Counted from the stretch's first letter, positions 35,741 through 49,390 are shown. The stretch is 64,000 nucleotides of DNA from Trichoplax sp. H2 (GCA_003344405.1 NOWV01000025.1:124001-188000), one strand, 5' to 3'. The notes: generated by a model from the letters alone, not told the origin. Numbers and translations: made by a program.

Positions 35741-38470
35741 CCTCTTTTTCTTGGTTGTTATTTTCTTTCTGATTGCATTGATTTGATACGACAATCTACG
35801 ATGAAGATCATAAAGCAACAAGGGATCAGCTAAAGAAAGATTCCCTTCCAAATTATACAATAAAAGTACATGATAGACCAGCTGATGTTAACATGTCAAT
35901 CAATAGATTGCTTTTATTCGCTTTGACTATTTTTGAAGCACAATGCATTATCCACAAGTGCTTTAAGCCAAGAGAAGAATAGGATATTTTTTCTAGGAGA
36001 GTTTATGATGGACTTTTTAATACACTTGGGTTGTAAATTAATCCTAATGGAGTTAACCTATAAATCAAGTTGTTTATTCTTGATTATTATAATACAGTTG
36101 TTGATTAGAGTTCCATTGCAGACTGAGAGATTGTCTTTCAGGTCATTGTTAGTAATGGCGTTAGGGCAGAGAAGAAGGCGAAAAAAAAATCTGATTTGGT
36201 ATTGAATGTATCCATTTTTAAATTGGCGCTCTACTTAGAACGAATACAACCATAAGATAATTAGGATCAGTTGTAACCTCTTCTAATTGATCGCACCTCC
36301 TTTTACACTAATGACACTACGTCCATTATTATATAGTAGAAAACTGCGAAGTTAGAGTATCCAATTGAATCCTTGAATATAATCGATTCAATATAATGCG
36401 AATAGTTGTAGTGTGTACAACTGGAATATGTTTCAATTAATTCCTAGCATTAACAATTTGCATCCTCCTGTTATATGCGCCTAAATACTTTAATAAGAGT
36501 ATTGAATAGTGTTAAAGCGTAGTCTATAAGGAGAACTATGAATAGCGATATTAAACATCCTATCATCTCTAGGACTATCCTTGATTGATCTTGAAGGAAA
36601 TAATTCACCGTTTATTTATAGGATGTACATAAACCGCAAATTTGTCTTCTTGGGGGTGTGAGGGATTTCTGCGCCATTTTGCCAATTCAGAAAATAAGAT
36701 ATGAATACTTTGGTCATTCAATACGGTATCCGATCATAATGATCTAAACATGTGTAGGGATGCACTTAATATTTCAGTATGTTAATCACTCTATTTGATA
36801 GAGTTGAGTTTGTAGTGAAATGTTTTATGCGTTGAGAATATAAGAAAAATGCTGATTACCTATATTAGATATTGTTGATTATTAAGTTAACATGATGTAT
36901 AGTACTAGAATCGTAAAGATGCTCTACACCTTGCTATGGTGGGCATTTATGGAAGAGTAATGATATTTACGCGATAATTCCATGCAGTAGAATAGATGAA
37001 TTTTCTTTTTGAGGAGAAGTGTTTATGGCATGGTTTCGTTCTGATTGTAGGCGGGCTTGTGTTGCCGTTAATAGATTGAAGTAAATGTATTGACTGTTTG
37101 CAATTTTAGTGTACTTGGGTGCTTGTATCTTTCTTCACTTCTAGCTCAGGATGCGTTTCTTTAGATTCTTGTCGCTGTCCTAATTCATTATGGTTCTACT
37201 ATTGTAAAAACTAATAATGCAAAGTAGCCTTTTAAATTCGACCTCGATCTCGACTATTATTTTACGAGAATTCGATTATTACATTAGACGGGACAATTTA
37301 AGATACTTTTATTGCAACATGATGGACCATTTGAACAGCAACAGGCTTGTAGAGTGGATGACACTCGATTGATTATTCGCTACCATCCAATCTTTGCGAA
37401 TACTGTAATCGTTTTCTTGCCTCGCTGAAATAAAATTTATACCTGAAAATTAAGGCAAGTACCGTCAATATTCTTTAGTTTCTATAGTGTACTGTAGTTG
37501 ATTCTATGCTTTCTTTGGGTATGCTACCTGCAAGTTATGCCAAGATAACTTGCTTGTTTACTGAATACACAACAGTTTCGCGCATCCTGTAAATGTAAGT
37601 GAATCTATGTAAAGCACAGATTACTAGAAGCTTTCTAGTAGAAGGTCTTCTCCTAGCTGTTCTTGATATCCATGTACACTATTCAATCAGTGCATCTTGG
37701 ATTTGCATTGATTGCGAGCAAACAAGTAGTATAAGAACCTTCAGGTATCATCGTCTTGTATCGTAGGTATTACTGGCGACATGAAAGTATTTATAGCGCT
37801 TACATGCTGAAAATTGATATTGCTACTGTGTCATAGAATCAATGAATAAAATTTAAAATTGACTGGCTGTGCTACCTTTCAAATAGAATCGACTGTATTC
37901 GATAGATCATTATTTTGCTTATAACCTTGGATTAAATCATGTCGCCCTGTGCTATACAGTGCTTGCATAGGCAAATATCGGTCATGGAGTGGGATAATAC
38001 GAGTATATACTGTATATGATGGTCGAAATCATATTCAACTTTTGCAAATTTATTCTATTTATTCATTTATTTCTGTTATGTACTGTAATCAATATTAAGA
38101 TGTATTAGAGTTAAGTAAAATATCATTCTAAGCCGTCGAAGAGGGCGAATTGATCGACAGAAGATTAATTTGTAAAATAACTGCAGCAAAATAATATTCA
38201 AGGTATGAGCTATCATGGCTTATTCTCATCCCACGTGCACGTCATACCGCGTCAAGTATAGTCTATGGATTAGGGTTAGGGTTAAATTGATTTGATTCCG
38301 ATTGATTCCAACACAATAGGGTTGAGCAGATTGGAATTTTAGCTCCATCAATATCGCTGAAACAGTTTTTTAGTGTCATGGATATTATAATCCGACATCT
38401 ATACTGGTGGATTAGGGCTTGGCCAGATGGAGAATTTCTCATTTACCAATCTACTTCTCGTTTAGGTGTT
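35741..38470. other. Noncoding AT-rich stretch
   Basis: No gene is supported. A frame at 35933-36205 has no recognisable composition or splice partner. A short TTAGGGTTAGGG run at about 38269-38284 is noted but is too short to call an interstitial telomere. Confidence 0.4.
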
Positions 38471-38565
38471 TGCCTTACAGTACAGTACTGTAAGGCAAAA
38501 GTACTGTACACTGTAGAATCTACAGTACGTACTGTACTATGTAGTACTGTACACTGTAAAAGTAG
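38471..38565. repeat. Palindrome-rich TACTGTA/TACAGTA cluster with a perfect 13-bp hairpin
   Basis: TGCCTTACAGTAC, one base, then GTACTGTAAGGCA at 38471-38497 is a perfect inverted repeat with 13-bp arms. It is followed by several more GTACTGTACA and ACAGTACGTACTGT words to about 38560. The strand could fold into a short hairpin or cruciform. No gene is seen here. Confidence 0.85.
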
Positions 38566-38739
38566 GCTACGGTACTGGAAGCGGAAAGACACATGGGTCA
38601 AACAACTGATGCATTTATTATGGCGCCGATAGGTGCTGTATTTTAGTTGAGATTGAAGCTTTTCCTTTATGCTACTTCTTTCTTGTAGCCAGTACTTGTA
38701 TTCTCATGTTCAAATAGAAATCTACATACTGCATGACTT

Positions 38740-38965
38740 TCATTTACAATTTATCGTGTCGCAATTCCCTAGAAATTTGAAGTAGTAAATTGGACACCAA
38801 TGAATGTCGACGTGTCTGTCCGTCACGAGCCGATCCAGTGCCAAGGCATACTGATATGCCGTACAAGTATCCAGCGAAAACACTATGCTGTATATCGCAT
38901 CTCCAGTACTGTTGACGATATCATAGTGCACCAATCGACCAACGACTGAATCTCCAATGGCCTGC
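38740..38965 (-). pseudogene. Orphan coding-like segment (possible stray exon or gene remnant)
   Basis: On the minus strand a segment of about 65 codons is open, GC-richer than its surroundings and of protein-like composition (VHYDIVNSTGDAIYS, then FSLDTCTAYQYALALDRL). It has a possible acceptor ending TTAGCAG just upstream at about 38962. It shares the 18-base word TTGACGATATCATAGTGC with a MEGF8 kelch exon at about 61650, both read as HYDIVN on the minus strand. No partner exon was found. It may be a remnant, an unannotated exon, or chance. Confidence 0.2.
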
Positions 38966-41900
38966 TAATTGTTGTTGTGACTGTTAGCAACTGTCACGTA
39001 CTAGGGGGGTACTCTACTCTGATACCTGCTGAGATTTTGCGGCAATGATCAAGGCATCGCAAATTGATGACAATAAATTCATGGACTGATTTTTAATTAC
39101 CGTCTAACTAGCAGGAGGCTTTGCCAAAAGGATCAATGAAGACTGTGCGTAGATGATCTACTCTGATAATTCAATTTACAGACGTTGATTCTTTCATCAC
39201 ATTGTTCGACAGAGACAGGAATTTGATGATTCCAAAGATAGGGGGTGGATGGAAGGAAAAGCAAAAAGATGACCAAAGATGCCGAAAGGAGAGAATTGAT
39301 TTCATGCATATTTTGAGCTTTATTTACTCTGAGTCAACTCATTCGGTATCAATATGCACGTTGACGCTATAAGACGCTAAGAAATTGACTAAATGGCGTC
39401 GACAATCATGATGCATAGTTGCATACAATGATACTATAGTAGTAATCACAAGCAAATAAAATTAAATCTATATCAAGGTTGTCGTCTTGAGGCAAGATAC
39501 AAGAGAAACTTGTTGTTCTATTTGACTTCTTGCCAAGCTAGGACAGACAATGATACAATAGTTTTATTATCACCTTTTAGGACAGCTCATACCATTCGAT
39601 TAGGATAGATCAATGTAATGACAACCATGTCAAATATGCATTCATGGAAAGCTAGAACGCAACAATGTCCAACTAGCCTGGACTATTAAATCTAATTTAA
39701 TTTAATAGGGCAAATGATAAGAAATGGAATTGTCAAGAATTTGAATTTCAAACGCATAAAGAAATTTTCCACGTGGCCCCCTGTCGTACTGTTAATAATT
39801 AGAATCCATGCTAAACTGTCATTGGAGTATATGCTGCTGTAGATACACATTATTGCAATGGTTTATCTGCTATTGAATTGAATATTTCTAGTAACTATGA
39901 CGTAATGATTGCATTATTTTACCATCGAGAGGATAAAGTTAATTATTGAAATTATACTAATATAATTTAGGTGATTCATAAGCAATCCTAGCATCGGTCA
40001 ATTACAACATTTTTCAATTTACACGTCATTAACGATGATAAATCGTGCCATTTTTATATATAGCCCGGCCGATGGCTCACACGACGATAATTTCTTTTAA
40101 GATGAATCGTGGAAAATTACAAACGCATCAAGAAAAATTAAAAGGTTATAGTTCATTGTATAATGATGAGCAACATCGGTTTTAATATTTTTCCCTCTCT
40201 TCATTGATGGTCTGAACAACGTTTCTAGTAGTTCAAAAGTACTATTATAATTAATTAATAAACGTGTGTCACGAAAAAGTTTCAGGAAATTAGAATGATG
40301 ATAATAGAGAGTAAAGATTATTCTATATAGCCGCAAAACATACTCCTATTAGTCAAACAAAGCATGTAAAAAGTATTCATAATATTAGCATCTCATCAAC
40401 TATTTCGATTATATTATTATTTGTCAGTTTAAAATGGGTGATATTAATAAATAATAATTAGCATAGTGGCCGTTTCAATTTGATAACGCAGTTACTATAT
40501 GGACCATTCTAATGCCAAATCTTTGCTAAAATCATCCTTAAATAAGACCGTCGAATGGATTGAAATCATGCTAATCTCATAGAGTAATGCAATCAACTGA
40601 TCGAACTTAGAAAAATAGCGCTCTAATAATTAAGTAACATGGGTGTGAGATCAGAACTGTATAAAGGTTACGTATATTTATATTAATCACTGAGTAAATT
40701 TTGTAGGAACAATTGCGCAGAACGTGCTTACCGGTTTACTGTAAACAATTGACAAGAATCCATGCGAAGCAGAGAAACAGAAAAATTTTAAACTACACTC
40801 ATCATGATTTTCAGCTAGTATATTATCACAAACAACTGCTTAAATAAGATATACTTTTTAATTCTTGTTCCATCATCACTTGTCAAGTTAGCCCTCTATG
40901 ATATACTGTATTTTTCTATTCTATTTAAAATGAAATTAATCGTTGGAAAGATATCAAACTACAGATTAACTAATCCAAAAAAAAGAAAGGATCATTCTTT
41001 AAACTTTCGTTCTTTGGCGTGATAATAATATCAATTTTAATCCCACCCACTTCAGCACCTCCTTAAATCTCATTAAAAATGTCATAATATCGTGCGTGTT
41101 TAAATAATCTAAGCTAAAAATGTACATACACGTAGATTGCGTTGGCAGCACAGTATGTATTTAAATTACGATGATGTAATAAAAATTATGGTATGATATT
41201 TTTATGTCTACAATTTTGACGATCGCATGACCTTAACCAGTGGCAATTTCAATTTTAAGACGATTAATTTATAGGTAGCGTTAAGTATAACAACTGAATG
41301 TATACGTAGGATTTGTACATAAACTCTGTATTGATAACTCGGCATATTTGTTTAAATTAATTAATTATTGGTCGTAATTCCGTAAACGGCTTCTCGGAGA
41401 TTTCCTTAAGGGCTTCATCACGAATAAAAATTACATTTGAACAATGGAGACAAGAGAATATATTTTAGTCGATGAGAACGTTCCGGCTTAATAGAAACTT
41501 TGACCCGAACAATGTCCAATAAAAGACAATAAAAATAATACAAAATGTGCGTATACTATAGGCTGCAATATAACTAAACTGTTATCAACAAGTTTATCGT
41601 TTCAAATTTTTTTTTCGCAACCGTGATTTATTTCCATGGCTAAAAATATCTGTTTACAGCATTTATTGACTATATTTCGTATTGATTTGATAATAAATAA
41701 AGTAACAGATGCTACGTTGAATATCAGGGTTAAAAGATTTAGTTATATTACAGATTAAAAAAATCTTTCTTAACATAATATTTTCGATAAGACGGTCATG
41801 TAATATAGTTACGTAAGTTTATCAATAAATGAATAAAAAAAATTAAACAAAGAAAGATTTATATTGCTGCAGTAGCTGAATAGATAATCACAAGATGGGA

Positions 41901-44900
41901 TGATCTATAATTCATCATATGGGTGATTCTCCTCCCACGGGGACATAAGAAAAACTTGACAAGCAAACCACTAGATGGAAAATATGCATAAATCTAGCTT
42001 AAAAACAACAAACTGTGGAGATTGATAACAATATTAACAAACATCAAATAAAGTACCGTACTTAGTAGAATATACTTTTTACTTTCCACCATATTAAATT
42101 GTATACCCAACGATATAAACATCTTGTATTAATATTAATGATGACCTAATGCCTTGAAATTTTTTCTTAATGAATGGTAAAGTCTAGATTTAACATTGCA
42201 TGATTATATGTTAAATAGTGATTAGCTAACGTGTTATTGTTGACATAAAAACGTAGTGAAGTATGTCTAATATTTCTAGTAGAATAAAATCGGCAACTTT
42301 AATTCTTACAGAGTAAATTCAGAAAGATTATTATTTCAAAGTATCTGCTAATAAATGTATCTTATCCTTTTTTTAATTTTCTAATAGATAGCAACTGATA
42401 TTAATAAAAATTAATAATGATCAACAGTAGGGCATAACAATAGTGTATGCCCTGATTTAGATAACAATCATCTCTTCTGAGAATATGATTGCTAGATAGT
42501 AAAATATTGTAATTCATTAACATAAAGCGATTACTACCAGTTTAATAGTTAGCTACTGTCACAAATTAGACTATAGACTACCTGTTCATGTCAATATAAT
42601 CAAAAATTAGGGAGGGATGGGAGGGGGGAATTGCAGTATAATATCTAACAAAAAAAAATTATAATTATTCGTCTACATACGTTTGAATAGATTATTTTCT
42701 TTAAAAGCCTTTGATAATACATGATACTATAGGCTATGGTCAGCTATGTAAATAATTCAATAATGAGAGGAGGAGACCACACGTTAGTTAGACTGGAAAT
42801 TATATTACATGCGGCGGTAAAGTTCCGTACGGTAAACTAAATAAAATTACGGCTATGGATTGATGACTGGCTTTATATTGGCATTCCAGCAATCATCGTT
42901 TATCCTCGACTTTGACCTTTGGCCGGAACACTGCAGCATTCAATCTGTATCTAATTAACGAAATAGTACTAGAAGGACCTACCATCGTTGATAATTATAA
43001 TACATTAGCATGCTAATAAGATATCGCAATAAATTTAAAATTGAACTATGGCACGTTTAGCGTTACTGCAAATAGTGATCTGTAAATAATAAACCGGCCG
43101 GTACCTACTGCTTTGAGCCAATATTACATGTTTGTAATAAATTATTTTGAATCTATTTTTTAGATTGATCTTCAAAAGGCTAATATGCGTTAACGTATCA
43201 TCCTTATTTAACGTATGAAAATAACATACGTACAGTAGTATTGGGTATATACTACATTTTATGTCCTATCTAATAACTATAATATATCAACGGCTATAAC
43301 GCTAATTAATTACTGTATTAGTTTTTAGGTAATTTAAATTTAGCCCTACCAAATTGAATGGAGCAATAAATTGAATTGAATTGAAAGAATCGCTATAAAC
43401 CCACACTCTTATAATTTTGAAACATTAGAAACTATGATAGGTCTCGCAATCTGGCAATAATATAAAAATATTTAATGTCCATACGTACGTATCTATCAAT
43501 ATTATGAGATAAATTGTCTGAAGCCTATTATCGATAACTTCATTCATTGAAAATTTTAGCATACCAACATTTGGGATAATTTTTTATTTCATATGTTGGG
43601 AAGGAGAAATTTAATTCAATTAGCATAACGAGAGCAAAAGACAATATTGTAAAATCTGACGTTATTTTGACCTCGACCTTCACATCTCGCAAATATTTTC
43701 AGTAGATTCCATTTCTATTTATATTTACTTGTATGGGTAAGTGCGTAACTGCCTATTCCATATGATTATATAGAGTAAGCTAATAAAGACAAAATCGAGG
43801 GTGTTGAGTATAAAGTAACGCCTTTCCGTAAGCCACCAAGGACGATAATTATGATTATAGAATAACGATTAATTCTTACCAGATATGGATGATATTAGGG
43901 CAAATAGTGTTATTTATTTAAGGTTTATACTCTTTTACAAGCCATTTTAGTTTGCCAATTAATTAATTGTCGATTTATCAGTGATGAAATTTTTATTATT
44001 ATTTTCTTGTCACTGTCAATACATGGTGCATATGTGCAGGATAATATTCTTCAAGGATATCACCGGTATTTTAGCGAATATTATCACTCCCTTGCAGTTT
44101 ATTTGATGTTATTCATTTTAGTTTGCTATCTTAATTAATTTGAGATATGGTTAGTGGTTTCCTTTACTTTGACTATGGGCGTTATTTATGGATATTACTT
44201 GGGTCACTTCATGAATAAATGAGGATTAGCGCAGATAATAATTTACTGATCTTGACCCCGATGGGTTTCTTCAGTGATATAAATTCGTAAATACTCAGTT
44301 TGACGGTATACATTCGATACGTAGTCCGGCATATTCTAGTATTCAGTTGAATATTTTTTCCGGATATTATTACTGTTTAGACTATAAATTAAAGAGAGAC
44401 AGAACCAGACCATGAAGACCTCTAAGTACAGTACCTTTAACTGACAAAGTGCGTAGTGTCAAGTACTGTGTAGTCCTTTCTACAGACTTGCAGACGGTTA
44501 CGCACACGATGAGTGTCGTACTCTACAGTAATCTATAATTAACACTTTCAAACTACGTTAACCACTTACACAATAGCCTTCTAATTTATTATTGATTCCG
44601 TCAGAGTATGAAAAGATTAATCATAAACGCCAGATGACAGCTAACTTTTATTATTCTATCCACTACAAGTACAGTAATTACTGTTGAAGCCGACTGTAAT
44701 ACTGTATATTATATATTACTTACTTGTACTTTGCGCACCGAACAGGAGTTTAAAAAATTACACTTACAATCGTTCAGATACATTATTCTTTCAAACTGGC
44801 AGAGTTCATACACAAGAGATCTCTTTTATTCAACTAAAAAGGCAGATGTATTATTGTACAGTATTTAGGATTCACTTATTATTCACTACTAACAGCCATC

Positions 44901-46984
44901 AAGATACAAATAAAAGCGATAGATAGCTAATTCTTTTAATGTTAGGATACAGTTTGTAAACCATACTGATTACAAGTTGAAAAAATTCCCAAGTATTGCT
45001 TTCTTTTACAATAATTAGTTATTAAATTATTGATTCAACATATCGAACGAAGAACATTTGGTTGAGTTGAAATTCAACCCATCCAATGCTTCAAACATTC
45101 ACGTAAAGGGGTGAAATAACACGTTAATACCAAAAAACATTTAATTTTATAGCATGAATCCAACATTAAATTATGCGATCCATTTCAAACATTGGGTTAA
45201 CTAAACCATCTTAACCATACAACCAATTTACCGCGATCCATGTTCATGTTTTATACAATAGATGTGCCCTATAGTCATACTAATATTTTCTTGTCATAAT
45301 AATAATTATTCAATTTTTATATAAGATATATATATACGTAACAATATATATATACGATATATATAATCTATATACATACAGTATACATATAATAATAAGT
45401 CGAAATATTTCAATTCAATGACCCTACTTTTACATTGCCCTTTGGGATGGTTTTGTTAGAGCGTCCATGTGTCACGAGTACAGCATTGGACCCACTGATG
45501 GCACCATCTTTCAAGAGATACAATTAAATAGATTGATATGTAAGAAGATTTCTCCAATCCACTATTTCATTACCATCGATTGCAATAGAAACAATCCAGT
45601 AGAATGAAAAGTGGCATGAATGGAAACAAAGATTGAATAACGCCAACATAGGATGATATACAGTAGGAGATATTAGGGCTAAATTTGTATATGTCATCAT
45701 CATCATAATATGCAATAGAATTAATCAAAATCATTGACATGAAATATGCAGCCATTGCCATTGCTAGCAGCAATAGTCGATTGATACAGTATATATATAT
45801 TCGTATACGAATATAGATACATTGATCTCTATGTGTTCTATACGAGTATATACGTATAAGTACTTATTAGTGTACTCCATCAGGAGTTTTTTCAACATCG
45901 CCAGATGACGACGACAATGATAACACTACCAAAACACCTCAATAATATGCAATATGACAATAACTACAGTACTACATTACCAAGCAGAATAATCGACAAT
46001 GGTCTACTAAAGTCCTCCCTACTTAAGTGTAGTCAACTGTTTTTTTCTAATTCTAAATATTACTAAAACAACCATGACCTACAGTCTAGAGTATTCTATT
46101 ACCGCGCGGTGAGACAGCAGTAGTATTATGATTATCATCAATAACAATAATAGTAACGATAATTCAATATCATTATCATAACAATTGTTGGTTATAGTAA
46201 ATGGTAATAATAAATATCACACAAAAAGTCATTGATTAAGGCAAACAACAGCGCAAGAAAACTGTCACGGTATAAAAAAGAAAATTGAGACAATTAATTT
46301 GAAAGAAAAAAAATTCCTTTTGCTATGACGTCCTGTCTAGTGTCCACAAGCACTATTTACTAAGAGTACATTGAACAGGAGTTGCCAGGAGTACCGACTT
46401 AATGAGTCCACATTGTCCAATTCAAACTACGCCAGTATGGTATCATGGACCATACAAGGCACATGGACAATGCACTCACCCATGAATAGCAGTTGGTGGA
46501 CGATATAACGTAATGCACTTTGTGCTCTTTACTATGACAAATTCAAAAAAAAATTTTTCAATAACATTATTTTGCAATGTTGAAGAGAGTAATACTGTAC
46601 GTCGTTGTGGATGTTGGTACTATCTTTACAATGGGATAAGAAAATGGCAAAACTTTTCAAATGTTTTTTGCATGTCTACTTTTCTCTCTTGTGATACTAT
46701 GCAGAATATTATCATTGTACAGTAGTCGATGTAGGCAAATTGCCATCATTTCAATTCATTCATGAATACTATCTTGATCGTTGTAAATTGAAAATAATTT
46801 TCCTTTGCATGTGTTGTAGACACTTTGAAATTTTTTTTTCTCTCTTTCGGTCGATGATATAGAATTATTATCGATGTTTTTTTTCTTTCTACAGTAGATC
46901 TTTAGTCTCTCTGTCTCTCTGTAGTGTGACAATTTAGTTTGAATTTGATGTTGCTTCTCTAGCCATTGTTGTTGGTAGTATTAC
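38966..46984. other. Gene-poor AT-rich stretch of about 8 kb
   Basis: I find no exon series, tRNA arms, snRNA or complete mobile element. Points of note inside are a G-quadruplex motif at 42610-42628, an alternating AT block at about 45320-45395 and an 18-bp perfect palindrome ATATTCGTATACGAATAT at 45797-45814. Short frames such as 44684-44926 and 46513-46725 have no coding character. Confidence 0.45.
42610..42628 (+). other. G-quadruplex motif
   Basis: Four G-runs (GGG, GGG, GGG, GGGGGG) separated by one- and two-base loops on the + strand, in an otherwise AT-rich region. This meets the usual four-run short-loop G4 pattern. No gene lies next to it, so its role is unknown. Confidence 0.8.
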
Positions 46985-46988
46985 TTTA

Positions 46989-47686
46989 TTACACAGAACA
47001 ATCAATTAATTCTCTCTTCCTTTTACGAGGTAATAATTTTCTGGCATCATGATCACTCTTTGGAGATAGATCTTCACGTTGTTTTTTATCGCATGGCCAT
47101 GCGACTACTAGGCCAGATGAGTTGGTAACTTGCTGACATAATATGATAGCAGCTTGGATAGACAAAACACGTTCGTGATTTTTTACACCATCAAATGTGT
47201 CCCAATAAACACTATGTTCCCAAATATGCTTGGTAAAGCAGACTCTACTCTTATACACTTTATCTAGAATAAGCAGAATAAAAAAAAGCACCAAAATTGA
47301 AATTGAATTATTTCAAAATCAAATTGAACTACAGCCAAACAGGATACTATGCTCTCCATTTTTGGGTGATAATTAAGCTTCCAAAAATATTAAAAAAATT
47401 TTCTTAATCAAACAAAGAAAACGGTATGCGGTTACAAACACTCGCACATGAATCGTTGAAAAAATTTTCCTTTCCACTAATAGAACTAACACAATATTTT
47501 AAACTCTAAATAAGGTAGTCTAAAGCAAGTGTAAAAATGACTGTTTTTAGCCAACTTACCACAGATACAGCAGATAATTTCGCTACCATCGTAAGATTTA
47601 TATCGAGTTAAAACTTCCATTACATCGTTCAATTCGAGATCGCGTTTAATTTTTAAATTAGTAGGTATGGGTGTGACAGAAGCCAT
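46989..47686 (-). CDS. Small single C2H2 zinc-finger protein (133 aa, two exons)
   Basis: Exon 1 is 47686-47560 and exon 2 is 47263-46989, both on the minus strand. The donor is G/GTAAGT and the acceptor TATTCTAG; the phases match (42 codons plus one base). The join completes a finger that neither exon has alone: C39-x2-C42-x12-H55-x3-H59, with KHIWEHS at its end. After the finger comes a helical stretch (ERVLSIQAAIILCQQV) and a basic tail RKRKRE that could be a nuclear signal. The WEH-x2-YW pattern followed by a helix resembles a fungal/animal family of single-finger C2H2 proteins, known to me only in outline. A nuclear nucleic-acid-binding role is inference. That the splice restores the finger is the main evidence that the gene is real. 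Confidence 0.78.
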
Positions 47687-48240
47687 ACTAGCTCTCTATA
47701 GTTTATGACAGATGACCAGCAAGTCAGTAGACAATATACACAGTGTGAGTCTGTATGACCAGAGTACAGTGTTTGGATGAAACAATGCGTTCCAAAGTCT
47801 TCAATTTTTTTTTTTCTCTCTCTCCTTCCAGTACCGTATTTTAACAATTACGGCAATGTCGTATGTCCAATTTTTTCTTCTCTAATCCACCACTTTTGGA
47901 TCCTGACAAATAACCAATGCAAATCTGTCTAAATTCAATTTGACCACGTTAAGCAGAAAATTTCAAGCTATCTACAATGCTTGACCCCAATAATTCAGCT
48001 GAACTTTTCCTACGCCGTACAACCAACCAGTGACCGAGAACAATGTTTTCAATTTGTCTGCCACCCTGTCTTCTACACACGCTTAAAACTGTGAATGAAA
48101 AGAATGTCCAGTGTTTTTATTGACAATGATGTTATGCAGAGAAAAATTTTTTTTTTAACTACCAAAAATTCTATAAATGTTTTCTCATGTGATTGGTTGC
48201 CTTTATCAACACCGATTGATCGATGCCACTGTATATCAGG
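47687..48240. other. Upstream region of the zinc-finger gene
   Basis: Noncoding, with CT-rich and T-rich runs at about 47808-47825. A frame at 47653-47847 merely overlaps the zinc-finger start. An inverted CCAAT word lies at 48192. It probably contains the 5' UTR and core promoter of the gene read leftward. Confidence 0.4.
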
Positions 48241-48277
48241 CCAATCAATGGTTGGTAACGTCATAAATGGCGGGAAA
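48241..48277. promoter_or_regulatory. CCAAT / X-box half-site / CRE half-site / E2F-YY1-like cluster
   Basis: In 37 bases: CCAATCA at 48241, GTTGGTAAC (an RFX half-site-like word) ending at 48258, TAACGTCAT (CRE-like) at 48256-48264, and AAATGGCGGGAAA (matching both a YY1-like ATGGC core and an E2F-like GCGGGAAA) at 48265-48277. It lies about 550 bp upstream of the zinc-finger ATG. The density suggests a promoter, but no start site can be seen. Motif matches alone are weak evidence. Confidence 0.35.
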
Positions 48278-49083
48278 TCAGTATGAAAAAAAAAAAAAAA
48301 AGATAGTTATGCAAAAAACTCGATTCTGCGTACTTTGGGCTTGATGACGACATGATTCGATTCAATTAATATGGAGCGACGTGGCTGTGGCCTACGTCAG
48401 ACCGTATGTTGAAGTGGGTTTCCATGTTTGATGGGTCAGACTGTCACCTGACCATCTACAAACTACAGCGCTACGCTCAAGGTACACTCAAATTAGGCCA
48501 TAGTCCATCCATCGACCTTCATCAATTCATTGAATGACAGTGCACTCATCACCTGTGCTTGGTGTTAGGTAATAGCATGGCCAAGCCATTCAACTGCAGA
48601 CTTAATCATGCAAATGGAAATGGATGACACATAAGCTAAAATTAGTTTCCACTTCCAATCAATGCAGGGACAGGGATTACTGAATACTCAAGATAATATT
48701 TTATTCCCTCCCCACCAAAAGGAGGAGAGTAAGGAAGCAAGTTTTTCTTGAGTAGCCCACCACACCGCTGTACTGTACGCCGATACGGTCATACGGTAAT
48801 GAGTACAGTACATGGGTTATCGCTGTTGAATGAATTTTAGCGCAAGCGGTTTAATTTAGTAATTCATATAGAAATCCTATTTCATCTTCAACGAACTTTC
48901 TACTATGTTCACAAGTTCATGCCATATTTTGATCTTAGTCTGTAGTCTTTAAAAGGTACATTACTGAAAATGACTGTATTACGTGATTATACATAGTTTA
49001 CTATTTTCATGAAACGGATGTTTTACGAAAGGAAAAAAAAAATAAATAAATAAATAACGTAATACAGTAAGTGAAATTTTTCG
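48278..49083. other. Noncoding stretch
   Basis: Contains an A-rich run at about 48284-48300 and a second A-rich run with AAAT repeats at about 49030-49055. These could be old retroposed tails, but no body or target-site duplication is recognised. No gene seen. Confidence 0.4.
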
Positions 49084-49390
49084 AATTTACAAATTACTGT
49101 ACGTACAGTACAGTACAATACGGCGCATAATTGAGATATGACGTAACCAATCTTGTTCAAGACCATTATTGTACTGTATTATTATTTATTATTATTATTA
49201 GTTATTATAGTACTGTAGATACAATAATGCCTACAGTACAGTACTGTAAATGTTGCATGGTACACTGTACAGTATAGTACTGTACTGTACCAGCTGTAGC
49301 GCACGATACTGTACCAAGTGCTAGAATCGAAATCCCATAACGGGACCTACAGTACAGTATCATGTCTACGCTACTGTACTGGATGCGGCA
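49084..49390. repeat. TACAGTAC-rich palindromic patch
   Basis: Overlapping words such as GTACGTACAGTACAGTAC (from 49090), CTACAGTACAGTACTGTA (about 49232) and ACTGTACAGTATAGTACTGT (about 49264) fill this stretch together with an ATT-repeat at about 49180-49200. Many are self-complementary, so the strand can pair with itself at many points. A minus-strand open frame across it is composed mainly of this repeat and is not a gene. Confidence 0.75.

Noticed and set aside
38269-38284. TTAGGGTTAGGG-like run as an interstitial telomere
   Set aside because: Only about two and a half units; the chance level is high and nothing else telomeric is nearby.
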